Assembly (NCBI GenBank): GCA_964574335.1
Contig: CAZNNH010000122.1
Coordinates: forward strand, 1-18,604
Reading direction: 5' to 3'
Length of the DNA: 18,604 nucleotides
DNA from: CAZNNH01 sp964574335
GTDB lineage: Bacteria > Acidobacteriota > Vicinamibacteria > Fen-336
Shown here: positions 6,860-13,874 of the stretch, piece by piece
How positions within the stretch are numbered: position 1 is the first letter of the stretch
Layout of the letters: the number at the start of each line of letters is the position of its first letter
Notes under the pieces: generated by a model
What the model saw: the letters and a program-made list of their open reading frames with translations, nothing else
Told to the model about the DNA's origin: nothing
The model's database searches: none
Translations under genes and position numbers: made by a program

Positions 6860-8502
6860 GGCATCACCTCCACGAAGGTGACCTTGTTGATCTCGTGGAG
6901 GCTGGTGAAGCCGCCGAGCGCCCGCGCCACCGCCGACTCGCGCAGGAAGACCATCCCCTCCTCGCGGGCGGCGCGCTTGATCTCGGCGCTCGAGCGTCGG
7001 GAGAGGATCAGCTCCCGCACGTGGTCCGAGAGGTCGAGCAGCTCCGAGATCGCCATCCGCCCCTTGTACCCGGTCCCCCCGCACTCCAGGCAGCCGGCCC
7101 CCTCGTAGAACGGGATCTCCGAGTAGACCTCGGGATCGAGCCCCGACTCGACCAGCAGCTCCCGGGCCGGCCGGACCTCCCGCTTGCACTTCTCGCAGAT
7201 GGTGCGGACCAGCCGTTGGGCCTGGACGCAGTTGAGGGCCGAGACGAAGTTGTAGGGCTCGATCCCCATGTTGAGGAAGCGCCCCAGCACGTCGATCACG
7301 TTGTTGGCGTGGACGGTGGTGAAGACCAGGTGGCCGGTGAGGGCGGACTGGATGGCGATCTCGGCGGTCTCGGGGTCGCGGATCTCGCCCACCATGACCT
7401 TGTCCGGGTCGTGGCGCAGGATCGAGCGCAGCCCCCGGGCGAAGGTCAGGCCCTTCTTCTCGTTGACCGGGATCTGGGTGACCCCCTTGAGCTGGTACTC
7501 GACCGGGTCCTCGATGGTGATGATCTTGTCCTCCTCGCTCTGGATCTCGGAGAGCGCGGCGTAGAGGGTGGTGGTCTTCCCCGAGCCGGTGGGCCCGGTC
7601 ACCAGCACCATCCCGTAGGGCTCGCGGATGAAGCGCCGGAACCGCAGAAGCTCCTTCTCGTCGAAGCCGAGCACGTCCAGCCGCAGCGACGAGAACTGCT
7701 TGGACAGGCTCTCCTTGTCGAGGATCCGGATCACCGCGTCCTCGCCGTGCACGGAGGGCATGATCGACACCCGGAAGTCGATGGAGCGGCCCTTGACCCT
7801 CACCCGAAACCGGCCGTCCTGAGGCACCCGCTTCTCGGCGATGTCCAGCTCCGCCATCACCTTGATGCGGCTGATGATGGTGGCGTGGTGCTCCTTGGCG
7901 ATCGGCTGCATCGCCGGCTGCAGCACGCCGTCGATCCGGTACTTGATCACCACCTCGGTGTCGCGGGTCTCGATGTGGATGTCGGAGGCGCGGCGGTTCA
8001 AGGCGTCAAAGACCGTCGAGTCCACCAGCCGGATGATCGGCGACTGGTCGGACTGGATCTTGTCGATCGAGAGCGTCTCCTCGGTCTCGTCGTCGCGGAG
8101 GAGCTGGATCTTGAAGGTCTCCGAGGCCTGCTCCAGCACCCGCTGGGTGCCCTGGCCACGCTTGAGCGCCTCCTGGATCGCGCTCGGCGCGCCCACCGCG
8201 GGCTGGATCGGAGCTCCCAGCAGCAGGCTCAGCTCGTCGATCACCGGCACGTCGGTCGGGTCCGCCATCACCAGGACCAGGCGGCCCTCCTCCCGCCGGT
8301 AGGGGAGGAAGGCGTAGCGGAACATCAGGTCGGCGGGGACCGACTGCAGTATCTCCGGGCTCGGCGCGAAGGAGGCCACGTCGACGAACTCGAGCCCGTA
8401 GCGGGTGGCGAGATCGCGCGCCTCACGCTCCTCGGCGGCCGGGTCCAGCGTCCCCAGCTCCGGCAGCCTCGGATCGGGCTTGATGATGGGCGGCAAGGCC
8501 AT
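6856..8502 (-). CDS. GspE/PilB-type secretion/assembly ATPase
   Basis: This 548-residue cytoplasmic motor ATPase has an N-terminal GspE/MshE N domain at about 25-130 (YGLEFVDV, YRREEGRLVLVMADPTD). A linker leads to the AAA-like core with SDIHIE (173-178), YRIDG (188-192), Walker A GPTGSGKT (303-310), an Asp box TIEDPVEY (329-336), Walker B VMVGEIRDPETA (369-380) and a His box GHLVFTTVHAN (390-400). A zinc-binding tetracysteine loop (CEKC at 436-439, CLEC at 471-474) marks it as an assembly/secretion ATPase rather than a PilT-type retraction motor. It powers pseudopilus polymerisation. ATG at 8502 is preferred; a GTG one codon upstream (8505) is equally placed, and neither has a clear Shine-Dalgarno. 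It follows the platform gene stop by 10 bases and overlaps pilM by GTGA. Confidence 0.95.
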   Translation of the reverse strand: MALPPIIKPDPRLPELGTLDPAAEEREARDLATRYGLEFVDVASFAPSPEILQSVPADLMFRYAFLPYRREEGRLVLVMADPTDVPVIDELSLLLGAPIQPAVGAPSAIQEALKRGQGTQRVLEQASETFKIQLLRDDETEETLSIDKIQSDQSPIIRLVDSTVFDALNRRASDIHIETRDTEVVIKYRIDGVLQPAMQPIAKEHHATIISRIKVMAELDIAEKRVPQDGRFRVRVKGRSIDFRVSIMPSVHGEDAVIRILDKESLSKQFSSLRLDVLGFDEKELLRFRRFIREPYGMVLVTGPTGSGKTTTLYAALSEIQSEEDKIITIEDPVEYQLKGVTQIPVNEKKGLTFARGLRSILRHDPDKVMVGEIRDPETAEIAIQSALTGHLVFTTVHANNVIDVLGRFLNMGIEPYNFVSALNCVQAQRLVRTICEKCKREVRPARELLVESGLDPEVYSEIPFYEGAGCLECGGTGYKGRMAISELLDLSDHVRELILSRRSSAEIKRAAREEGMVFLRESAVARALGGFTSLHEINKVTFVEVMP

Positions 8503-8512
8503 CACGCGCTCG

Positions 8513-9715
8513 CTACCGCTGGACCGCCGAGATCGCCTGGAACATCGGCAGGTAGAAGGCGAGCAGCATCCCGGCCACGATCACCGCCATCACCACCAGC
8601 ATCAGCGGCTCCGCCAGCGCCAGGGCGGTGGCCATCTTGGTGTCCAGCTCCTCGTCGTAGAACTCGGCCACCGCGCTCAGCATGTCGCCGAGCGCGCCGG
8701 TCTGCTCGCCGACCCGGATCATCTCGAGGGGCAGCGGCTCCAGCACGCCGGTCGACTCGAGGGCCACGGTCAGGCTCTTGCCCTCGCGGATCTGGGGGGT
8801 GGCGGCGCCCACCGCCGAGGCAACGAACCGGTTGCCGATCGACGCCGCCGCCACCTCGAGGGCGTTGAGCAGGGGGAGGCCGCCGGCGAGGAGGGTGGCG
8901 AGGGTGCGCGCGAGCTGGCTGGTGGCGTACATCCTCGCCAGCGGGCCCAGAAAGGGGATGCGCAGCAGGAGGCGATCGATGGTCTGCCAGGAGTCCTCCC
9001 GACCCAACCACAGCCAGCCGATGGCCAGGGCCGCCGCCGCCCCGGTGGAGAGGATCAGCAGGTGGTCGCGGAGCCAGGAGGCCACCGCCATCAGGATCCG
9101 GGTCGGCAGAGGCAGCTCCGCCCCCTGGACCTCGTAGAAGCTCTGGAACTCCGGGATCACCTTGACCAGCAGGATGGCCACCAGAACCGCCATCATCACC
9201 ATCAGGACCATCGGGTAGACGGAGGCGGAGATGGCCTTCTTCTTGAGCGCCTGGTTCATCCTCAGGTACTGGACGAAGCGGCGCAGCACCGTCTCCAGGC
9301 TGCCGCTGCGCTCCCCCGCCACCAGGCTGGCCGAGAACATCGGCGGGTAAAGCTCGCCCTCCGCCCGGAAGGCGTCGGAGAGCGACGAGCCCGACTGGAT
9401 CCGGTCCCGAACCGCCAGCAGCGATCGCCGGAACATGGGGTCGGCCTGCCGCTCGAGGGTGACGTCGAGAGACTGCAGCAGCGGGAGCCCGGCCTTCAGC
9501 AGCGCCGCCAGCTCCTGGCCGAATACCAGCAGCAGCGCCGAGCGGATCCGTCGACGGCGAAAGCGGAGCGGCACCCCGTCCACGCCGCGGCGCACCGAGA
9601 ACAGGTAGTACCCCTGCCGGTCCAGCTCCGCGCGCAGCGCTCCCTCATCGCTCGCCGCGAACGACCGCTCGAGCACCTCGCCGGAAGGCGTCCCAACCTT
9701 GCACAGGTACTCCAT
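8513..9715 (-). CDS. GspF/PilC-type polytopic inner-membrane platform protein, first gene of the secretion operon
   Basis: This 400-residue protein has an N-terminal cytoplasmic region and two repeated GspF (T2SSF) domains at about 65-190 and 268-390. Paired motifs mark the repeats: FGQELAALLKAGLPLLQSL versus SQLARTLATLLAGGLPLLNAL, and ASLVAGERSGSLETVL versus IRVGEQTGALGDML. Membrane helices lie at about 167-188, 219-237 and 368-389. PilC/GspF sits in the centre of the inner-membrane platform, contacts the ATPase and is thought to turn ATP hydrolysis into pilin extraction. The length is usual for the family. The ATG at 9715 has GGAG four bases upstream, and a strong promoter sits 40-68 bases upstream of it, so this is the operon leader. 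The ATPase gene follows after 10 bases. Confidence 0.95.
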   Translation of the reverse strand: MEYLCKVGTPSGEVLERSFAASDEGALRAELDRQGYYLFSVRRGVDGVPLRFRRRRIRSALLLVFGQELAALLKAGLPLLQSLDVTLERQADPMFRRSLLAVRDRIQSGSSLSDAFRAEGELYPPMFSASLVAGERSGSLETVLRRFVQYLRMNQALKKKAISASVYPMVLMVMMAVLVAILLVKVIPEFQSFYEVQGAELPLPTRILMAVASWLRDHLLILSTGAAAALAIGWLWLGREDSWQTIDRLLLRIPFLGPLARMYATSQLARTLATLLAGGLPLLNALEVAAASIGNRFVASAVGAATPQIREGKSLTVALESTGVLEPLPLEMIRVGEQTGALGDMLSAVAEFYDEELDTKMATALALAEPLMLVVMAVIVAGMLLAFYLPMFQAISAVQR

Positions 9716-9754
9716 TCCGCTCCGGTTCGCCGCCCTTCGATACCGCCTTCACCC

Positions 9755-9783
9755 AATCTAGCAACTCGCCGGCTAAACGTCAA
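9755..9783 (-). promoter_or_regulatory. Sigma70-like promoter of the secretion operon
   Basis: On the minus strand TTGACG (9783-9778) and TAGATT (9760-9755) are separated by exactly 17 bases, the best -35/-10 pair I found in the window (5/6 and 4/6 matches to consensus). Initiation would fall near 9748, giving a leader of about 33 bases before the GspF-type ATG at 9715. It starts only 12 bases after the phosphatase stop, so the secretion operon may also receive read-through from the two-component operon. I see no terminator in the 80-base gap. Confidence 0.7.
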
Positions 9784-9795
9784 GAGATGAAGGAC

Positions 9796-11022
9796 TTACC
9801 GGACCCGCGTCACGACCAGCGTCAGGTCGTCCTCGGGCGGGGTGCCCGAGGACCAGCCCTGGACCTCGCCGAGCAGCGTGTAAAGGGCGATCCGGGCGTC
9901 GTCACCCCGGCTGCGCAGGGCGGCGGCCTTGAGCCGATCGACGCCGAACGGCTCCCCGCCCGCACCCAGGCGATCGGTGACCCCATCGCTGTAGAAGACC
10001 AGGAGGTCGTCCCGCCGGATCGCGATGGTCTCGCGAACGTACGGGGCCTGCTCGCCGATCCCGAGCACCGTGCCGCCCTCGACCAGGTCGCGGACGCCGC
10101 CATCCGGGGTCACCAGAAACGGGTAGTGGTGGCCGGCATTGACGAAGTCGAGCCGGTCGTGCTCGAGCTCGAAGATGCCGAAGAACAGGGTCGCGAACAG
10201 GCCTGCCGGCGAGACCTCGGAGAACACCTGGTTGACCGCCGTCACCAGCCGGTCGACGGCCACCTCCGGCGAGAGCAGCCGCGCGCGCAGGCACGCCTTG
10301 AGGCTGGCGGCCAAGAGCGCCGCCGGCACCCCCTTGCCCATCACGTCGCCGATGGCGAAGGCGAGCCGGTCGGGGCCGAGCGCCACCAGGTCGTAGAAGT
10401 CGCCGCCGATCTCCCGGAAGGGGATGAACTCCCGGGCCACCTCGAGGCGTGGGTGCTGGATGGGCGGCGGGGTCAGCGAGCGTTGCACGTTGGTGGCCAG
10501 CCGCAGCTCCTCGGCCATCCTCCGGGCCATCACCTCGACCCGGCCGTACAGCGCCTCGAGCTCGGCGTTCTTGCGGGAGAGCTCGTCGAGGTACCCCCGC
10601 GATCGAAGCGCGGCGGAGATCCGGGCCTTCAGCTCCCCGGCGCCCAGCGAGCCGTTGACCACATCGTCGGCATGGCCGTCGAGCAGGTCCTCGAAGCCGT
10701 CGCGCCCGCCGGTGGGCGTGACCAGGAGCACCGCCGGGCGGCTGGCCGGCGGCAGCCCGCGCAGCGGCAGCAGCAACGAGCGGATGAAGCTCGGCTCGAG
10801 ACCGCCATCGAGCAGGAGCACCTGGCTGGGCCTCTCGCGGAGCGACTCCGGCGCCGCCTCCCTCGAGACCGGTTCCCAGTCGAGCAGCTCGTCGAGCCCC
10901 TCGATGCTCGCTCGTCCGGTACCCGGAGCGCCCACCACCAGCCCCCGCGGTCGCGTGGTCGCCGGGGACGGGGCCTCGGTCGGCGCGTTCTCTGCCGAAG
11001 CGGTGGGAGCCAGGGCCCTCAT
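9796..11022 (-). CDS. SpoIIE/RsbU-type PP2C serine phosphatase with degenerate receiver domain
   Basis: This 408-residue cytoplasmic protein ends in a PPM/PP2C SpoIIE domain (about 190-407). It keeps the metal-binding acid positions: GGDFYD (206-211), IGDVMGKGVPAAL (224-236), FVNAGHHYPF (293-302), FYSDGVTD (343-350) and EDDLTLVV (397-404). Before it, residues about 25-142 follow a receiver-like alpha/beta pattern but lack the usual acidic pair at strand 1 (LVVGAP) and have Asn-Gly (123-124) where Lys-Pro is expected. Asp72 is near the phosphoacceptor position. A helical linker (about 145-180) joins the two. Such enzymes typically dephosphorylate anti-sigma-factor antagonists; no such partner is present here. 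Its ATG shares one base with the response-regulator stop (TGATG), so it is made together with the two-component system. Confidence 0.9.
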   Translation of the reverse strand: MRALAPTASAENAPTEAPSPATTRPRGLVVGAPGTGRASIEGLDELLDWEPVSREAAPESLRERPSQVLLLDGGLEPSFIRSLLLPLRGLPPASRPAVLLVTPTGGRDGFEDLLDGHADDVVNGSLGAGELKARISAALRSRGYLDELSRKNAELEALYGRVEVMARRMAEELRLATNVQRSLTPPPIQHPRLEVAREFIPFREIGGDFYDLVALGPDRLAFAIGDVMGKGVPAALLAASLKACLRARLLSPEVAVDRLVTAVNQVFSEVSPAGLFATLFFGIFELEHDRLDFVNAGHHYPFLVTPDGGVRDLVEGGTVLGIGEQAPYVRETIAIRRDDLLVFYSDGVTDRLGAGGEPFGVDRLKAAALRSRGDDARIALYTLLGEVQGWSSGTPPEDDLTLVVTRVR

Positions 11023-11705
11023 CAGACGGGATCGATGAACTTGTAGCCGACGCCGTGGATGGTCAGGATGTGCCGCGGCTCGGCCCCGCTGTCACCGATC
11101 TTGGCGCGCAGCTTGGCGATGTGGGTGTCGACGGTCCGGGTCGACGGGTAGCTCTGGTAGCCCCAGACGTCCTCCAGGAGCTGGTCGCGGGAGACCGTCT
11201 CCCCTTTCCGCTCGATCAGGTAGCGCAGCAGCTCGAACTCCCGCGGCGAGAGCTCGAGCGTCTCGCCGGCGCGGCTGGCCCGATAGGCGTCGAAGTCCAG
11301 CTCGACGTCGGCGAAGCGGTAGCGGCTGAGCCGCTTCTTCCCCTCGGCGCGGCGCAGGATGGCCCGCACCCGGGCCAGCAGCTCCCGGATGGAGAAGGGC
11401 TTGGTGACGTAGTCGTCGGCCCCCAGCTCCAGCCCCACCACCTTGTCGATCTCCTGGCCGCGCGCCGTGAGCATGACGATCGGCGCGTCGAACCCCTCGC
11501 TGCGCAGGGCCTTGCACACCTCGAGACCGCTGAGGCGGGGCAGCATGATGTCGAGGATCAGGAGGTCCGGCTTCTGGCTGCGGGCCCGCTCCAGGCCACT
11601 CTGGCCATCGGTAGCCGTCAGCACCTCGTAGCCCTCGAACTCGAAGTTGTCCTTGAGGCCGAGCACCATGTCCGGCTCGTCTTCGACGATCAGGATCTTG
11701 CTCAT
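11022..11705 (-). CDS. OmpR/PhoB-family DNA-binding response regulator
   Basis: This 227-residue protein is a complete response regulator. The receiver domain (1-120) has acidic residues EDE (8-10), phosphoacceptor Asp52 in LILDIMLP, Thr80 in VMLTARG and Lys102 in YVTKPF. A winged-helix trans_reg_C domain (about 130-225) contains LELSPREFELLRYLIE, VWGYQSYPSTRTVDTHIAKLRAKIG and the terminal ILTIHGVGYKF. The RTVDTHIAKLR segment is the recognition helix of the OmpR/PhoB family, which binds head-to-tail direct repeats. The kinase gene is 18 bases upstream, with a G-rich ribosome-binding region in the gap, and the phosphatase overlaps its stop. Phased GTCA repeats upstream of the kinase gene are a possible binding site. 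Confidence 0.95.
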   Translation of the reverse strand: MSKILIVEDEPDMVLGLKDNFEFEGYEVLTATDGQSGLERARSQKPDLLILDIMLPRLSGLEVCKALRSEGFDAPIVMLTARGQEIDKVVGLELGADDYVTKPFSIRELLARVRAILRRAEGKKRLSRYRFADVELDFDAYRASRAGETLELSPREFELLRYLIERKGETVSRDQLLEDVWGYQSYPSTRTVDTHIAKLRAKIGDSGAEPRHILTIHGVGYKFIDPV

Positions 11706-11723
11706 CTGCCCCCCACCCGCCCT

Positions 11724-13271
11724 TCAGCTCCGGCCCCGCGAAAGCGGCAGCACCAGCGTGAACGAGCTGCCCCGCCCCGGGGCGCTCTCCACCTGGACCT
11801 CGCCGCCGTGGGCCTCCATGATGTGCCGCACCAGCGAGAGGCCGAGGCCGCTGCCCTTGGTCTCGTGGACCAGGCTGTCCTCGGCGCGATAGAACTTGTC
11901 GAAGATCCGCTTGACCTCGCCCTTGGCCACGCCGATCCCCCGGTCGCGCACCGTCAGCAGCAGCCGGTTGCCGTCCTGGCGCACCTCCAGGCCGAGGTAC
12001 TTCTCCTCGGCGCTGAACTTGATGGCGTTGTTGACCAGGTTGATCAGCGCCTGGCTGAGCGCCTCCTTGTCGACGGCCACCTCCGGCAGGTCCCGGCTCA
12101 CCTTGAGGTCGAGCTCGAATCCCTGCTGCTCGATCTGGAAGCGATAGGTGTCGATCACCTCGTCCACGATCGCGGGGATGTCCGCCGGCGCGAACTTGTA
12201 CTCCTTGCGGCCGGCCTCGATCCGCGAGAAGTCGAGGATGTTGTTGATGAGCTGGGTCAGCCGCAGGCTCTCCTTGCTGATCACCCGATAGTACTGGGCG
12301 GTCTTCTCCGGGCTGGCCACCCGCCCCAGCTCCAGCGTCTCGGCGAAGAGCCGGATCAAGGCCAGCGGCGTCTTCAGCTCGTGGCTGACGTTGGCCACGA
12401 AGTCGCTCTTGAGCCGGGAGAGGTGGATCTCGCGGCGAACGTTGCTGTAGACCAAGAACAGCCCGGCCCCCAACATCAGGTCGATGAACCCGATCAGGGT
12501 CAGCGTCCCCATCTTCCAGCGGTGGACGTCCTCGGCGATGGAACGCTCCCGGTAGCGCAGCGACAAGCTGAGACCGCGAAAGGAGGGGCTGGTCATGTGG
12601 CGCTTGACCTCGAACTCGCCCCCCGGCGTGGGCGCGGTCTCGTACACCACCTTCCCCCCCGGCTCGCTGACCCGGATCACCATCGCGCCTCCGGGGTTCA
12701 TGAACTCCTTCTCGAAGTAGTGGGCGAGCAGGGTGCCGTGGGCGTAGGAGCACGCGTACTGGAAGTGCAGGGTGCCGGGGACCTCGAACTCCCCTGGCGG
12801 CAGATCCACCCAGTCGTCGTACTCCGACCGGGGCAGCCCCCCGTTGAAGGCCAGCGCCTCGCGCAGCGCCTGTAGCTCGGCGTCGTGCTCCGGGCCCCAC
12901 CCCGGGACCTCTCGCTTGGAGGAGACCTCCAGGTGGAGGCTGTCGAACACGGGGTCGCCGAGCCCGGCCTGCTTCAGGCGGGCCCGGATCTCGGCCGGAC
13001 GCGCCTCCAGCAGCCGCTCCGGCCCCAGCACTCGGGCGGCCTCCAGGGCCTTGGCGTGCGCGGCCTGCTCCAGGTCCTTCTCGACGTAGGCCAGGGTCTT
13101 CTCGGCCCGTTTGTAGAGGGCGATCTTGGTGGTCTCGGCGTGGCGCGGGATCAGGTAGAACAGCACCACCGACAGCGCGACCGAGGGGAGCAGCACCGCG
13201 CCCACGAAGATCGAGATCAGCCGACCGCGCGGGTCAGGGGGTGCCGTCACCAGCCGGGCGGTGCGCGTCAT
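11724..13271 (-). CDS. Transmembrane sensor histidine kinase
   Basis: This 515-residue kinase has two membrane helices (about 19-41 and 255-275). They enclose a periplasmic sensor region of about 210 residues for which I recognise no named domain. The cytoplasmic half has the HisKA H-box FVANVSHELKTPL with His297, then an ATP-binding domain: N-box NLVNNAIKFS (411-420), G1 DRGIGV (443-448), F-box IFDKFYRAE and G2 GSGLGLSLV (473-481). It phosphorylates the downstream OmpR-type regulator. I chose ATG 13271 because the 16 extra residues from 13319 lie in the divergent promoter region and read as non-coding. No Shine-Dalgarno is visible, and TAGATT lies 8 bases upstream of the ATG. HAMP is absent: the second helix leads almost directly to the HisKA dimerisation helix. 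The periplasmic ligand cannot be predicted. Confidence 0.92.
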   Translation of the reverse strand: MTRTARLVTAPPDPRGRLISIFVGAVLLPSVALSVVLFYLIPRHAETTKIALYKRAEKTLAYVEKDLEQAAHAKALEAARVLGPERLLEARPAEIRARLKQAGLGDPVFDSLHLEVSSKREVPGWGPEHDAELQALREALAFNGGLPRSEYDDWVDLPPGEFEVPGTLHFQYACSYAHGTLLAHYFEKEFMNPGGAMVIRVSEPGGKVVYETAPTPGGEFEVKRHMTSPSFRGLSLSLRYRERSIAEDVHRWKMGTLTLIGFIDLMLGAGLFLVYSNVRREIHLSRLKSDFVANVSHELKTPLALIRLFAETLELGRVASPEKTAQYYRVISKESLRLTQLINNILDFSRIEAGRKEYKFAPADIPAIVDEVIDTYRFQIEQQGFELDLKVSRDLPEVAVDKEALSQALINLVNNAIKFSAEEKYLGLEVRQDGNRLLLTVRDRGIGVAKGEVKRIFDKFYRAEDSLVHETKGSGLGLSLVRHIMEAHGGEVQVESAPGRGSSFTLVLPLSRGRS

Positions 13272-13279
13272 CAAACGGG

Positions 13280-13285
13280 AATCTA
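13280..13285 (-). promoter_or_regulatory. Possible -10 element (TAGATT) of the histidine kinase operon
   Basis: TAGATT on the minus strand is the same hexamer as in the secretion-operon promoter. It lies 8 bases before the kinase ATG, so the transcript would start at or next to the ATG. No good -35 hexamer sits 16-18 bases upstream (that region reads CAGCGC/ACAGCG). This would fit an activator-dependent promoter, or no promoter at all. Confidence 0.35.
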
Positions 13286-13307
13286 CCACTACCCAGGCGC
13301 GGGCGCT

Positions 13308-13360
13308 GTCACACCACAAGAAGCCCCGTCAAACGATGTCAACGTCACCCGCCTGACGGG
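13308..13360. promoter_or_regulatory. Phased GTCA repeats and CCCGTCA/TGACGGG inverted repeat in the smpB/kinase divergent region
   Basis: GTCA occurs at 13308, 13328 and 13338, spaced 20 and 10 bases apart (whole helical turns), with another at 13344. A CCCGTCA arm (13325-13331) is matched by TGACGGG (13354-13360). The 112-base gap between the divergent genes holds little else. OmpR/PhoB-type regulators bind direct repeats spaced 10-11 bases, and one such regulator is encoded in the adjacent operon, so an autoregulatory operator is a reasonable inference. It is not proven by sequence alone. Confidence 0.4.
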
Positions 13361-13368
13361 AAACGCAC

Positions 13369-13374
13369 TATCAT
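13369..13374 (+). promoter_or_regulatory. Possible -10 element (TATCAT) of smpB
   Basis: TATCAT matches the sigma70 -10 consensus at five of six positions and lies 9 bases before the smpB ATG. No -35 match is seen at 16-18 bases upstream. If used, the mRNA would have almost no leader, in keeping with the lack of a Shine-Dalgarno sequence before smpB. Confidence 0.4.
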
Positions 13375-13383
13375 CACCCCGAG

Positions 13384-13851
13384 ATGGGACGCGAGCAGGG
13401 CGTGCGGGCGATCGCCACCAACCGGAAGGCCTTCTTCAGCTACCAGGTGATCGACCGGGTGGAGGCCGGGATCTGCCTGCTCGGCACCGAGGTGAAGTCG
13501 ATCCGCGACGGCGGCCTCGCCTTCCGCGACGCCTACGTCGAGTACCGGGAGGGCGAGCTGTTCCTGGTAGGCGCCCACATCGCCCCCTACCGTCACGGCA
13601 ACCTGCAGAACCACGCCGACGGCCGCCGCCGCAAGCTGCTCCTCCACAAGCGCGAGATTCACAAGCTCGGAGGCAAGATCACCGAACGTGGTCTCACCCT
13701 GGTGCCGCTCAAGGCCTACTTCAAGGACGGCCGGGTCAAGCTGGAGATCGGCCTGGGACGGGGCAAGCGGGCCCACGACAAGCGCGAGGCGATCAAGCGG
13801 CGCGACCTCGAGCGGGAGACGCGGAAGGCGCTCCGTCGGCAGCACGACTGA
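13384..13851 (+). CDS. smpB: SsrA-binding protein SmpB
   Basis: This 155-residue protein is the tmRNA-binding partner in trans-translation, which rescues stalled ribosomes and tags the unfinished peptide for degradation. Family hallmarks are all present: ATNRKAFFSY (11-20), CLLGTEVKSIRDG (31-43), FRDAYVEY (47-54), PYRHGN (68-73), RRRKLLLHKREI (81-92), LTLVPLKAYF (104-113) and the basic C-terminal GRGKRAHDKREAIKRRD tail that enters the ribosome A site. The length is normal. It is the only plus-strand gene in the window, divergent from the kinase operon and convergent with the vWA-FHA gene. No tmRNA (ssrA) gene was recognised nearby. The start at ATG 13384 agrees with the family N-terminus, though no ribosome-binding site precedes it. 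Confidence 0.97.
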   Translation: MGREQGVRAIATNRKAFFSYQVIDRVEAGICLLGTEVKSIRDGGLAFRDAYVEYREGELFLVGAHIAPYRHGNLQNHADGRRRKLLLHKREIHKLGGKITERGLTLVPLKAYFKDGRVKLEIGLGRGKRAHDKREAIKRRDLERETRKALRRQHD

Positions 13852-13874
13852 GCCGCCCGGCCCGCCGCTCAGTC
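13846..13874. terminator. Palindrome spanning the two convergent stop codons (possible bidirectional terminator)
   Basis: GACTGAGC (13846-13853) and GCTCAGTC (13867-13874) form a perfect 8-bp stem with a 13-base G/C-only loop. The left arm contains the TGA of smpB (plus strand) and the right arm contains the TGA of the vWA-FHA gene (minus strand). Only 17 bases separate the two genes, so any termination signal must lie here. There is no T-run on either side, so it is not a classic intrinsic terminator. Confidence 0.4.

Noticed and set aside
6661..8868. 735-codon plus-strand open frame opposite the ATPase and platform genes
   Set aside because: It lies antisense to two genes with full family motifs, has repetitive Leu/Asp/His/Arg composition and no domain; long antisense frames are expected in GC-rich DNA.
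11055..12875. 606-codon plus-strand open frame opposite the two-component genes
   Set aside because: Same reason: composition is the mirror of the GC-rich codons on the real strand, and the opposite strand encodes an intact regulator and kinase.
13384..13868. Search for a tmRNA (ssrA) gene next to smpB
   Set aside because: No tRNA-like ends or tag-peptide reading frame were recognised around smpB; both sides are occupied by coding genes or short gaps.
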